Below the pieces are notes generated by a model. It saw only the letters and a program-made list of their open reading frames with translations. It searched no databases and was not told where the DNA came from. The translations under genes and the position numbers were made by a program. 64,000 nt of DNA from Thalassarchaeum sp002495735 (lineage in GTDB: Archaea; Thermoplasmatota; Poseidoniia; Poseidoniales; Thalassarchaeaceae), in NCBI GenBank assembly GCA_937911265.1, contig CALDRG010000023.1, positions 4,284 to 68,283 on the forward strand, written 5' to 3'. Positions 26,487 through 34,453 of this stretch are shown piece after piece (position 1 is the stretch's first letter; every line of letters starts with the position of its first letter).

Positions 26487-28538
26487 GGCGGCTTGGTACG
26501 CCCACAGGAATAACAGCGGTATCAGCATCAGGATTGCTGCTTGCAAAATCACCGATGAGTACGGCTGAAAAGTCTCCCCCGAATATACCTTGAGAGCAGA
26601 TGTCCCGTCAGAATCAACCTCGACCCAAGCTACGTCCTCCAGCAACACCTGTGGGTCTAACTGATCGACGTCGTCGTCGTGGGTTATCGCCAGAGTGGTG
26701 TTCGCCCCGATGTCATGCAGGTAGACGTCACTGGCTGTTGCAGCTTCTTCAGGGCCCGGTATCTGGAGGAATGCCACGCGCCCGTGAGCGACGCTTGGAG
26801 ATGATGACTGCCACTTCGGGTCGGAGAGTAAGGTCTGCTCTCCGGTCAGTATGTCCACCAGAACAGTTCGGTTGACCGGGCCGACATCGACTACCGCGAC
26901 AACCCAAGACGGATCCATGTCAATGTCGATGACCTCCGCTTCACTGTAGTTTACTGCGATGCCGGAGATCTCCTCCAAGTACTCGTCCTCGTCCTTGGAA
27001 GCCGTCACATCCAGAGTCAGACTGATGGAGATGCTACCTGAAATCGAAGTCACGTTGACAGTAGGTGAGGACGATCCCCCAACAGCCCACGCCACCAACT
27101 GCTCGGATGCGGCTACGATTGAGAATGTTCCCCCGGATGCTACTGTGCCGACAGGTACCTGCTCATCATCCACGATCTCTAGGTAATCTTCGTGAACCAT
27201 AATCAGCAGAGGTTGCCCTGTCTCCGACTCGGCTATGGCAACATCGAGCAACACCTCGCTCTCGTTGCGACTGAACTTCGGAGAGAACTCGGTGCTGATT
27301 GATTCGAGTTCGTAGTAATCCAGCCTATGCGAGTCGTGAAGCACCAGCGAGGAGCCCGAGATGACGACGGCCGGTGAAGACTCCCATGGCTCACCCGAGA
27401 TCATACTGCCTTGCTCGACACTCGCATTCCAGACACTTATCGAGACACTCATAGATTCAGGGTCCTCCTCGACCGAGACCAGCCACCCGTCAGAGCCGGC
27501 AGCGGATGTCGGCCACTCCACTCCCTCGACAGGGAAGTCCTGATGCGTGGCGTCCCATAGCAACACTAAGCCAGTGGAGAGGAGCAGTGCCGCGATTATC
27601 GCACTGGTCTGCTTCCTGTTCGGCTCCTTCAGTGGCCTGAACACAGAGATAATGCTGCTGACCGTGCCTCGGATTGACTTGCCTGGATCCGCGATAGCGC
27701 GCGCCAGTCTGCGGCTGAATAAGCGCTCGTCTACGACATTCCAAAATGGCTGATTGGTCCTAGAGGTCATCTGGACTGCTACGATGCCTACCGCCATGCC
27801 ACCGATGATGTCGACTATCCAGTGAATGCCGAGGTAGATGATGGTGAATGCAGTCAACATTGTGAATGCCATCAGGAAGCTGCGGTACTTCTCCCACCTG
27901 CCGTCATCGTCCCATCTTTGCATGGTCAACCAGATCGCGAATGGTAGTCCAATGTGCAGGCTGGGCATGCCGTTTGAGAACGGGTCGATGCGGGTGAACC
28001 AGTTGTTAATCTCGGGAGTCAGGTCGTAAGCGATGGTCTGCATAGCCGGAATGTGGTTCCCGGTCACTCCTACGTTGAAGAACAGGTAGAATGGGATGGC
28101 TATGACGTAGACCCAGAACATCGACAGTGACACCCTGTCCGCCATGTGCCTGTCATCGAAATATATTGGGTACAGGAAGGAGGCGAAGGTGGCGGTCATG
28201 AAGCCCATGACGTAGAAGTGAGTGAGAGCTTCGTCGAGGAATGCGTTGCGGAGCCCCTGCTGTACCCACAGCACGATGTCACCCTCTACGGCGTACACAT
28301 AGGGAGTCATATCGATCTGGGTGTTGGCCATCAGGGCCCTGTCTATACCATCCAGGAGATCCTTCCAGAGATAGACCGAGAAGACCACAATCATATGCGC
28401 CCAGTAGCGCCTGAACATGTCGATGAAACCGTCAAGGCTGAGTTTCGCATACTTCGGCTTGAACAGCGGCATCATCGCTATGCTGAGTATGATCGCACCT
28501 GTGACCCAGGTGATGTAGATGCCAGTGCCCGCTGCCAT
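26469..28538 (-). CDS. PAP2-family membrane phosphatase with large extracytoplasmic domain
   Basis: 689 aa. The N-terminal ~280 residues have about six membrane helices and the PAP2 motifs of the Aur1/inositol-phosphoceramide type: GMPSLHIGLP (residues 190-199) and IHWIVDIIGG (His239, Asp243). Such enzymes remove or transfer lipid-linked phosphate groups. After a further helix (IIAALLLSTGLVLLWDA) comes a ~330-residue beta-rich domain with propeller-like repeats (TFSIVAASEQLVAWAVGG, PSWVVAVVDVGP, SPSVAHGRVAFLQ), then a C-terminal helix (ILMLIPLLFLWAY). The fusion suggests a sensor or substrate-binding module outside the cell. Starts at ATG 28538, 60 bp after the Mrp gene. Confidence 0.85.
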   Translation of the reverse strand: MAAGTGIYITWVTGAIILSIAMMPLFKPKYAKLSLDGFIDMFRRYWAHMIVVFSVYLWKDLLDGIDRALMANTQIDMTPYVYAVEGDIVLWVQQGLRNAFLDEALTHFYVMGFMTATFASFLYPIYFDDRHMADRVSLSMFWVYVIAIPFYLFFNVGVTGNHIPAMQTIAYDLTPEINNWFTRIDPFSNGMPSLHIGLPFAIWLTMQRWDDDGRWEKYRSFLMAFTMLTAFTIIYLGIHWIVDIIGGMAVGIVAVQMTSRTNQPFWNVVDERLFSRRLARAIADPGKSIRGTVSSIISVFRPLKEPNRKQTSAIIAALLLSTGLVLLWDATHQDFPVEGVEWPTSAAGSDGWLVSVEEDPESMSVSISVWNASVEQGSMISGEPWESSPAVVISGSSLVLHDSHRLDYYELESISTEFSPKFSRNESEVLLDVAIAESETGQPLLIMVHEDYLEIVDDEQVPVGTVASGGTFSIVAASEQLVAWAVGGSSSPTVNVTSISGSISISLTLDVTASKDEDEYLEEISGIAVNYSEAEVIDIDMDPSWVVAVVDVGPVNRTVLVDILTGEQTLLSDPKWQSSSPSVAHGRVAFLQIPGPEEAATASDVYLHDIGANTTLAITHDDDVDQLDPQVLLEDVAWVEVDSDGTSALKVYSGETFQPYSSVILQAAILMLIPLLFLWAYQAASERRD

Positions 28539-28598
28539 GTCTCATCCTTTTCGGGTCGTGAGCGCGTCATCAAATCGACCCCTCTGCGAGAGGCTCCG

Positions 28599-29612
28599 TC
28601 AAGTAATGCGCACCTGAGGTCCGGAACCCTCTTCGAGGGTGGCCATAATGTTGTCCACTATCAAGTCAAACGAGATCGCCGTCTCACCGTCGGGCTCAGC
28701 AATAATCCGATGCACCCCGTCATCACCCCCTCTGACTATCCCCGGATCGAAAGGCAGGGAGCCGAGGAACGGCACATCCAGTTCTGCGGCGGCGGAGGCA
28801 CCACCTCCGGACTTGAAAACATCCAGAGTCAGCGACCAGTCACCTGCCTCATCAGCCAACGCCTGCAGAGGTACACCTGCCGGCCCCATTACCGAGATCT
28901 CGGTGTTAGGCTCGGCTGTGCCCCGGATAGTGTAACCGCTCATGTTCTCGACCACGCCCAGTACCGGGACAGAGAGCGTCTTGGCGAAGTTGATTGACTT
29001 GCGACTATCGAGCAGCGCTACCTCCTGAGGAGTAGTGACGATTACCACGCCGTCAATTCCCGGCAGGTTTTGGCTAACTGTAAGAGGCTCGTCGCTAGTC
29101 CCAGGGGGAAAGTCGATGATGAGGGCGTCGAGTTCGCCCCAAGCCACGTCACCAATGAACTGCTGGATGGCCCCGAGCTTGATTGGACCCCTCCATATGA
29201 CCGGCTTGTCAGGGTCCTCAAGCAAGAAAGCCATCGATATCACCTTCAGCCCGTGAGGACCAGATGCGGGATGTATCTGGCCGTCCTCGACATTCAGCTC
29301 AGCGTCATCTATGCCGAGCATTTTTGGCACATTCGGACCGGTGATGTCGATGTCCATCAAACCAACTCTCATGCCCCTGCGCGCGAGGCACAATGCGAGC
29401 CCCGTTGCGATGGTGGACTTGCCCACCCCCCCCTTGCCGGAGAGCACCATGACCTTGTGCTTGATGCCCTCGTCCAGCTTGGTTATCCGCAACTTGCGTT
29501 GCATCTGTTGGTAGGCCTGCTCCATCTGTGATTTCTGCTCGAGAGAGGTATCATCTTCAGCAGTCTTCCCGTCCGAGTCTCCCGTATGGTGGCTAATCGG
29601 TGAATCTGCCAT
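28599..29612 (-). CDS. Mrp/ApbC/Nbp35-family ATPase lacking the cluster-binding CxxC
   Basis: 337 aa. The deviant Walker A is VMVLSGKGGVGKSTIA (residues 54-69), with MDIDITGPNVPKMLG, VIWRGPIK, LIIDFPPGTSDE and VVENMSG (221-226) all as in Fe-S carrier ATPases. In that family ENMSG is followed within a few residues by CxxC, which holds a bridging [4Fe-4S] cluster. Here the following stretch (TIRGTAEPNTEISVMGPAG and on, to about 268) has no cysteine and is longer; the only cysteine in the protein is Cys75. Either the protein does not carry a cluster, or it uses other ligands. The N-terminus before residue 40 is acidic and disordered. Start ATG at 29612. Confidence 0.9.
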   Translation of the reverse strand: MADSPISHHTGDSDGKTAEDDTSLEQKSQMEQAYQQMQRKLRITKLDEGIKHKVMVLSGKGGVGKSTIATGLALCLARRGMRVGLMDIDITGPNVPKMLGIDDAELNVEDGQIHPASGPHGLKVISMAFLLEDPDKPVIWRGPIKLGAIQQFIGDVAWGELDALIIDFPPGTSDEPLTVSQNLPGIDGVVIVTTPQEVALLDSRKSINFAKTLSVPVLGVVENMSGYTIRGTAEPNTEISVMGPAGVPLQALADEAGDWSLTLDVFKSGGGASAAAELDVPFLGSLPFDPGIVRGGDDGVHRIIAEPDGETAISFDLIVDNIMATLEEGSGPQVRIT

Positions 29613-29720
29613 GTCACGTTCGCGGCATGAGACATACTTGAATTCTGTTCAGACCGGTCCAGACTCAGTTTTGCGAATATTGCGGTTTAGTTCATTAAAT
29701 CCGGACCGCATAGGGTTGTC

Positions 29721-30080
29721 ATGCGACTGCTGTTTGTCTGTGTCGGCAACACCTGTCGCAGTCAGATGGCCGAGGCTGTAGCCAAGCATATGGGTCACGA
29801 GGCTCAATCCGCTGGAACGAGCCCCGGTTCTGTAGTGGCACAGGACGCGATTAAGGCGACCGGAGAGGCCGGCATAGAAATGAGCGACCAGTACCCAAAA
29901 TCGATCGATGATATCGTTACCACAGGTTTCGACCGGATAGTCAGCATGGGCTGTGGTGTCGAATGTCCGACCCTACCACTGGACGACGATTGGGGACTTG
30001 AGGACCCGGTGGGCCGGGGTGAGGCTTTCTACAGAAAAACTCTCGAAGAAATCAAGCATCGGCTCCTAACGCTGGACTGA
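29721..30080 (+). CDS. low-molecular-weight phosphatase-fold protein, arsenate reductase-like
   Basis: 119 aa. The P-loop C(x)5R is at the N-terminus (LFVCVGNTCRSQMAEA), followed by AQSAGTSPGSVV and the acidic catalytic loop LEDPVGRG, the arrangement of LMW tyrosine phosphatases and thioredoxin-type arsenate reductases. Two further cysteines (SMGCGVECPTLP) near the C-terminal half fit the redox cysteines of ArsC. Arsenate reduction is therefore favoured, but a phosphatase role is possible. No ars operon genes are adjacent. The ATG at 29721 begins directly at the first strand. Confidence 0.8.
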   Translation: MRLLFVCVGNTCRSQMAEAVAKHMGHEAQSAGTSPGSVVAQDAIKATGEAGIEMSDQYPKSIDDIVTTGFDRIVSMGCGVECPTLPLDDDWGLEDPVGRGEAFYRKTLEEIKHRLLTLD

Positions 30081-30126
30081 GATAAACCGACGCTTAGAAA
30101 AGCGATTCTAGTTTCCCAGATTCCGC

Positions 30127-30201
30127 ACGAGTGTAGTGTAGTGGTTATCACCGGGCGTTGCCAACGCCTGAACCCGGGTTCAAATCCCGGCACTCGTACC
30201 A
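30127..30201 (+). tRNA. tRNA-Gly (GCC)
   Basis: Acceptor stem ACGAGTG (30127-30133) pairs with CACTCGT (30191-30197); anticodon loop TTGCCAA reads GCC; T arm CCGGG-TTCAAAT-CCCGG; CCA is encoded. A small hairpin (CGCTT/AAGCG, 30091-30104) and AT-rich bases precede it. Confidence 0.95.
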
Positions 30202-30282
30202 TTCGATTGTTCCAGATGCCTTCAAATCGGTCGCAGAGACGACTTCGACAGATTCAATATGTAATGCCCATGACTCCACTTC

Positions 30283-30627
30283 ATGAAAGAATTCAGAATC
30301 AACATGAGTGATGAACCCGGTTCTCTAGCTGAGCTTTGCGAGACTATCGCTTCGAAAGATGTCAACATATTGACTATCGTTGCAATATCGGGCGAATTTG
30401 CATCTGCTGCAATCTTGACCGACAACGCAGATGCCACCTCTGTGGCGCTTGATGAAATGGGTGCTGAATACTCGGTAGCAGATCTCAAGTCAGCCAAGTT
30501 GAATCACAAGCCGGGCTCACTGGCCGCCTTCACCAGAGGGATGGGTAACTCCGGGGTCAACCTCACATCGCTGTACGTCATGTCAATAGACGGCGACAGC
30601 GCCACCATCGGTTACACTACTGACTGA
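30283..30627 (+). CDS. double ACT-domain protein
   Basis: 114 aa, two ACT domains in tandem and nothing else: repeat 1 MSDEPGSLAELCETIASKDVNI, repeat 2 LNHKPGSLAAFTRGMGNSGVNLTSLYV (both shown in part). Each has the D/KPGSL turn followed by a helix and strand, the ligand-binding signature of amino-acid-sensing ACT domains. Stand-alone ACT proteins usually bind an amino acid and regulate an enzyme or transporter; the partner is unknown. It lies between two tRNA-Gly genes. Confidence 0.85.
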   Translation: MKEFRINMSDEPGSLAELCETIASKDVNILTIVAISGEFASAAILTDNADATSVALDEMGAEYSVADLKSAKLNHKPGSLAAFTRGMGNSGVNLTSLYVMSIDGDSATIGYTTD

Positions 30628-30632
30628 TGCAA

Positions 30633-30707
30633 GCGGACATGGTCTAGTGGTTATGACAGTAGGTTCCCAACCTGCTAACCCGGGTTCAACTCCCGGTGTC
30701 CGCACCA
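30633..30707 (+). tRNA. tRNA-Gly (CCC)
   Basis: Acceptor stem GCGGACA (30633-30639) pairs with TGTCCGC (30697-30703); anticodon stem GTAGG/CCTGC with loop TTCCCAA, anticodon CCC; T arm CCGGG-TTCAACT-CCCGG; CCA encoded at 30705-30707. It starts 5 bp after the ACT gene stop. Confidence 0.95.
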
Positions 30708-30765
30708 ATCACACGCGTGGGGGTTTAGCAACGCTAATGCGCAAATCAGAATTCGCACGGCCACA

Positions 30766-30843
30766 GGGCCCGTGGGTTAGCTTGGCCTATACTTGGCGCT
30801 TCGGGGGCGTTAGACCTCAGTTCAAATCTGGGCGGGCCCACCA
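30766..30843 (+). tRNA. tRNA-Pro (CGG)
   Basis: Acceptor stem GGGCCCG (30766-30772) pairs with CGGGCCC (30833-30839); anticodon loop TTCGGGG reads CGG; T loop TTCAAAT with stem CTCAG/CTGGG; CCA encoded. The anticodon stem has two G-T pairs. The encoded CCA ends 2 bp before the stop of the opposite-strand 3-hydroxyacyl-CoA dehydrogenase. Confidence 0.9.
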
Positions 30844-30845
30844 CT

Positions 30846-31745
30846 TCAGTAATGGCCGATAGTAGACAGGCAACGTTCGACCTTCTCTCCGCTGGTCCAG
30901 TCGTAGATGCCCTTCCCGGTTTTCTTGCCAAGATTACCTGCCTCGACCAGTTGGCCAAGCAAAGGATGCGGCCTGTAACTCTCGTCATCGAAGGCATCGG
31001 CGAGATTGTTGAGTATGTCACGTCGCACATCCAGGCCCACGAGGTCGCTGAGTTCCAGGGGCCCCATCGGGTGCCGATAGCCTAGGCGCATCGCGTTGTC
31101 GATATCATTTGCAGAGGCAACTCCTTCAGCCAGCATGCGTACGGCTTCATTACCAAGTACGACACCGAGTCGACTAGTCGCAAAACCAGGTACATCGCGC
31201 ACTAGGATGGTCGTTTTACCCATCGCAGAACCGATTGATTGCGCAGCTGCGATGGTCTCCTCGGAGACAGCGTTGTGGCGAACCAGTTCGAGCAGGCTCA
31301 TCAGTGGAACTGGATTGAAGAAGTGCATCCCTATGACCCTATCTGGACAACCCGTCGATTGTGCTATCTCTGAGATTGGTAGTCCTGAGGTGTTGGTCGC
31401 GAGCATCGCGTGACTTGGTGCTAGGCGCTCCAGTTCGGCGAAGATCTCCTGCTTCAACTGCATACTCTCCGGAACTGCCTCGATGATGAGGTCGGCGTCT
31501 TCGACCGCCTCAGTCAAGTCATTGACGCCTCTCAGGTTTCTCGACCACTCGGCCTTCTGATCGGATGTGGTCTTGCCCCGCTCGATGCCTTTGTCCCAAA
31601 AAGCCTCGATTGCATCCATCCCCTTGGTAAGGCCTTCTGGAAACGCATCGTACAAACGGGTCTTCCACCCGGTCTGGGCGCAAACTTGAGCTATCCCTGC
31701 GCCCATAGTCCCAGCGCCGATGACGGCGACGCTCCGGACATCCAT
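30846..31745 (-). CDS. 3-hydroxyacyl-CoA (3-hydroxybutyryl-CoA) dehydrogenase
   Basis: NAD-dependent oxidation of 3-hydroxyacyl-CoA. The Rossmann motif is VAVIGAGTMGAGIAQV; the active-site signature is GMHFFNPVPLMSLLELV (catalytic His) and the C-terminal domain has GYRHPMGPLELSDLVGLD. The ATG at 31745 (MDVRSVAVIG) is the sensible start, giving 299 aa; the open frame goes 9 codons further. It begins 4 bp after the stop of the 186-aa unknown gene, so it is the last gene of the boxB-like operon, consistent with beta-oxidation-type steps after ring cleavage. Confidence 0.94.
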   Translation of the reverse strand: MDVRSVAVIGAGTMGAGIAQVCAQTGWKTRLYDAFPEGLTKGMDAIEAFWDKGIERGKTTSDQKAEWSRNLRGVNDLTEAVEDADLIIEAVPESMQLKQEIFAELERLAPSHAMLATNTSGLPISEIAQSTGCPDRVIGMHFFNPVPLMSLLELVRHNAVSEETIAAAQSIGSAMGKTTILVRDVPGFATSRLGVVLGNEAVRMLAEGVASANDIDNAMRLGYRHPMGPLELSDLVGLDVRRDILNNLADAFDDESYRPHPLLGQLVEAGNLGKKTGKGIYDWTSGEKVERCLSTIGHY

Positions 31746-31749
31746 TCGA

Positions 31750-32310
31750 TTACTCCCTGCCGTAGGCCGCAAGCGCGGCTTGGAATAGCCGCTGGCGAGG
31801 CACGTCGTGCTCTAGGAAACAAGTGAATGGAGCGACGTCCTTCAGTAACTCGATGGCGCTGACATAGGCGCCGTAGACGAATGGATTAGCTGATTCTGTC
31901 GCAGGGATTTCGATTCCGAGCTTGACCAGTCCCTTGCGGGTGTCTTCGTCCCAGATTGTGTAAGTATGGTTGGTGAAGTGGAGGTAGGCGGACAGTCTGC
32001 GCAGATCCGATCTAGCCTTCTCGGTAAAGCTCTCTATCAGAAGTGTGTCAGGATACCTAATGGCGTACAACGCCAATATGACCTCCCTCTGGGTCTCCTC
32101 GCTCCAGTCACGCTCTGTTAGGCCCATCCAAGAATCAATCATGTCGAGCATCTCGGGGGTGTACGGTCTGCGGATCATGTACAGTAGTTCCTCGTAACCC
32201 TCTGCATCTCCCTCCTCGGAGTGATGGTGCTGGTGGAAGTATTCGGGCAATCTTTCAAAGAACGGCCCGCACCGCTCCTTGTCAAATGATATCAGCGCGA
32301 CGTGCTGCAT
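31750..32310 (-). CDS. unknown protein in the boxB-like operon
   Basis: 186 aa, no family recognised. It appears mostly helical, with a histidine-rich stretch near the start (PEYFHQHHHSEEGD) and aromatic-rich segments (YLHFTNHTYTIWDE, NPFVYGAYVSAIELL). There is no signal peptide, membrane helix or cofactor motif. It is sandwiched between the BoxB-like oxygenase (19 bp upstream) and the hydroxyacyl-CoA dehydrogenase (4 bp downstream), so it is very likely co-transcribed and may be an accessory subunit or a coupling protein of the oxygenase. ATG at 32310. Confidence 0.72.
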   Translation of the reverse strand: MQHVALISFDKERCGPFFERLPEYFHQHHHSEEGDAEGYEELLYMIRRPYTPEMLDMIDSWMGLTERDWSEETQREVILALYAIRYPDTLLIESFTEKARSDLRRLSAYLHFTNHTYTIWDEDTRKGLVKLGIEIPATESANPFVYGAYVSAIELLKDVAPFTCFLEHDVPRQRLFQAALAAYGRE

Positions 32311-32329
32311 ATCAAGGCCTCCAGCCGAA

Positions 32330-33472
32330 TCAGTCTCCCTTCCATTCTCGGTATTGAATCCATTCTTGTTGCATGTACTCGTTTACCAACTGATTCTCGT
32401 CCTCATCTGATGGGAGGACTGACGAGAGGTACTCCACCCAAGACTCTTCATCTCCTTCGAAATCCTCGCCGTGTACGGTGTAGCGCTTGCCGGCGAACCT
32501 ACCTATGCCTCGCTCGAACTTGTCAGAGGGGATGTAGAGTTCCGGCTCTCCATTCTTGCGAACTTTGCTGATTCTTCGCATCTCATCTCGAAGCTCTTGG
32601 AAGTACAACTCCCTGCTGGCTTCGTTCAGGTGCTCCCTGTCCGCATCCTCCCGTGCCTCACGCTCGTCGTAGCGGCCCTTGACCCCGTAGACGTATGCCC
32701 ACTGGGCGCTCGCCGAGTCATCGGTCCCGAATAAATCGAGTCCGGTGCTCACCCACTTGTTGACATATTTCTGAATGAGGTCACATGGAATGACGCCTTG
32801 CTTCACTATCCGACGCAGGCCGTTAGCTCCAGTTCCGAGGTGAAAAGACTCCTCCTTCAGCATTGGCCCCATGCTCGCAGCCAGCGGTTTGAACGCTGAG
32901 GTACTGAGCATCTTGAGTTGGTACTTGCCGTCACGATCAATGAAGTGGGTGAACATGAAGAAGTCGAGCCAGTGATCAATTGGCTCGTTGAACGAGCCCA
33001 GTATCCTCGTCCCTTCCTGAGCGTTTCTCTCGAGCAGCTTGGCGGCTTCGCGAAGTCCCTGCTCGCCGAAGAATGTGCACAATAGGTAGGCCATCTGCCA
33101 GCCGTGTCGCTGCTCCTCGCACATGATTCGTAGAGCGGACTTACGGTCGTATTCGGTCGGAGCTGAGGCGAGCAGATGATTCTGTTGCTCAACTGAGGCG
33201 AATTCGGTGTCGCCCTGAACACTGACCATATTGATAATCGCATCGCGAATGGTCTGCTGAGGAATCTGCATCCTGCGATCCCACTTCGGTTTGCCTACGA
33301 AGTCGCCGAACTCGATTTGGTTGCCAGCTGTATCCCAATCGAACTTGATGTCGAAGCGGTAGTCGCCGAGCCATGATGGGTCGAAGCCTATTCTGGTCTG
33401 CCACTCGCTGAAGTCGTTAATCCACGTCTCGAAGTTCTGAGTGTAGTCCTTGACAATCTCTGCGTCTGCCAT
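32330..33472 (-). CDS. boxB: BoxB/PaaA-like di-iron acyl-CoA epoxidase
   Basis: 380 aa ferritin-like di-iron protein. Segments VQGDTEFASVEQQ (85-97), CEEQRHGWQMAYLL (118-131, ExxRH ligand motif), LGSFNEP, FFMFTHFIDRDGKYQL (171-186) and LKEESFHLGTG (205-215, ExxxH) match benzoyl-CoA 2,3-epoxidase component B more closely than phenylacetyl-CoA epoxidase PaaA. It is shorter than typical BoxB (about 470 aa). BoxB epoxidises the ring of benzoyl-CoA with electrons from BoxA; no BoxA or BoxC is adjacent. Neighbours are a crotonase and hydroxyacyl-CoA dehydrogenase. The true substrate could be another (aryl- or alkyl-) acyl-CoA. A TATA-like box lies 27 bp before the ATG. Confidence 0.82.
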   Translation of the reverse strand: MADAEIVKDYTQNFETWINDFSEWQTRIGFDPSWLGDYRFDIKFDWDTAGNQIEFGDFVGKPKWDRRMQIPQQTIRDAIINMVSVQGDTEFASVEQQNHLLASAPTEYDRKSALRIMCEEQRHGWQMAYLLCTFFGEQGLREAAKLLERNAQEGTRILGSFNEPIDHWLDFFMFTHFIDRDGKYQLKMLSTSAFKPLAASMGPMLKEESFHLGTGANGLRRIVKQGVIPCDLIQKYVNKWVSTGLDLFGTDDSASAQWAYVYGVKGRYDEREAREDADREHLNEASRELYFQELRDEMRRISKVRKNGEPELYIPSDKFERGIGRFAGKRYTVHGEDFEGDEESWVEYLSSVLPSDEDENQLVNEYMQQEWIQYREWKGD

Positions 33473-33493
33473 GCAATATCGGCAGCGAGAACT

Positions 33494-33504
33494 GGTATAT
33501 CAAA
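33494..33504 (-). promoter_or_regulatory. TATA-like promoter of the boxB-like operon
   Basis: On the reverse strand TTTGATATACC is centred 27 bp before the ATG at 33472, the spacing expected for a leaderless archaeal transcript. It separates the oxygenase operon from the crotonase gene upstream. Confidence 0.5.
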
Positions 33505-33520
33505 CGCTGTATCGAAATTC

Positions 33521-33536
33521 GCACTCCTTAGAGTGC
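33521..33536. terminator. hairpin downstream of the crotonase gene
   Basis: GCACTC-CTTA-GAGTGC is a perfect 6-bp stem with a 4-base loop, 7 bp beyond the crotonase stop on the reverse strand and upstream of the boxB-like promoter. On the reverse strand it is followed by GAATTTCG, so there is only a short T run; a role in termination or 3' processing is possible. Confidence 0.35.
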
Positions 33537-33542
33537 GTTCAT

Positions 33543-34373
33543 TTAATTCCCATCGAATTCGGGAACTTCCCTATTGACGTAGGCCGCAATCCCCTTCTTG
33601 GCATCGCCGCTCTGGAACAAGTCTGATTGCAATTCCCTCTCTAGGGCGAGATGGTACTCAAGAGGTATCTCCATCCCACTTTGGACGCTGCGCTTGATGT
33701 TCCCGATGGCCTTGCTGGCCGCATAGGGCAAAGTGAATTGTCCGGCGTAGTCAAGAGCATCTTGACGGAACTCATCGAGACTGCCGGCCCAGACGTCATG
33801 AACTAGGTCCATTTCCTTGGCTTCCTCGTACGAGAACTTGCGTCCTGTAACCATTATCTCCATCGCCTTTGCCTTGCCGACTAGACGAGACAGTCTGGCA
33901 GTCCCTCCGGTGCCAGCGAGAACACCCAGAGATACCTCGGGCAAACCCACCTGGCCCGAGTCCTTGCGACCGATTCGGATGTCAGCTGCCATGGCGATCT
34001 CAAGGCCGCCTCCGACGGCGTGGCCATTGAGAGCGGCGATTACGAGCTTGGGCGTCTGCTCTAGCCTGCTTAGAGTCTCATTGGCATGGAGGCAGAAGAA
34101 GTACTTGAAGCCGGGAGTGACTGAGTCTAGCATGCTGATGCTGGCTCCGGCAGAGAAGAATTTCTCACCGTGCCCAGTCAGCATAATCACGGTGACATCA
34201 TCGTCGAAGCGAGCCTTAAGCACGGCTTCATCGATGTCGCGCATCATCGAGTGAGTGTAGGTGTTCACGGGAGTCTTTCCCTTTGTGAGAGGTTCTCCAG
34301 CTGAATCCGAGCACAGTTCAATGACGGCTATCCCGTTGTCCGTCACTCCGTAGTTCACAAGGTTGTTCGTCAT
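33543..34373 (-). CDS. enoyl-CoA hydratase/isomerase (crotonase)
   Basis: 276 aa from ATG 34373, which has GGAG 5 bp upstream; the open frame extends to 34511 but the extra residues are Arg-rich and unlike the family. Crotonase motifs: FFSAGASISML (oxyanion loop), LNGHAVGGGLEIAMAADIRIG and QVGLPEVSLGVLAGTGGTARL. The second glutamate site is present in PEVSLG. It lies 70 bp upstream of the boxB-like gene, on the same strand but with a promoter between, and probably acts on products of that enzyme or in general beta-oxidation. Confidence 0.9.
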   Translation of the reverse strand: MTNNLVNYGVTDNGIAVIELCSDSAGEPLTKGKTPVNTYTHSMMRDIDEAVLKARFDDDVTVIMLTGHGEKFFSAGASISMLDSVTPGFKYFFCLHANETLSRLEQTPKLVIAALNGHAVGGGLEIAMAADIRIGRKDSGQVGLPEVSLGVLAGTGGTARLSRLVGKAKAMEIMVTGRKFSYEEAKEMDLVHDVWAGSLDEFRQDALDYAGQFTLPYAASKAIGNIKRSVQSGMEIPLEYHLALERELQSDLFQSGDAKKGIAAYVNREVPEFDGN

Positions 34374-34453
34374 CGGCTCCATTTCGGGCCAAGAGGTCAT
34401 GCTAGCGCCACAGAGGGACGCCATATCAATCAAACGGAGTCGGAGGGACGCCT

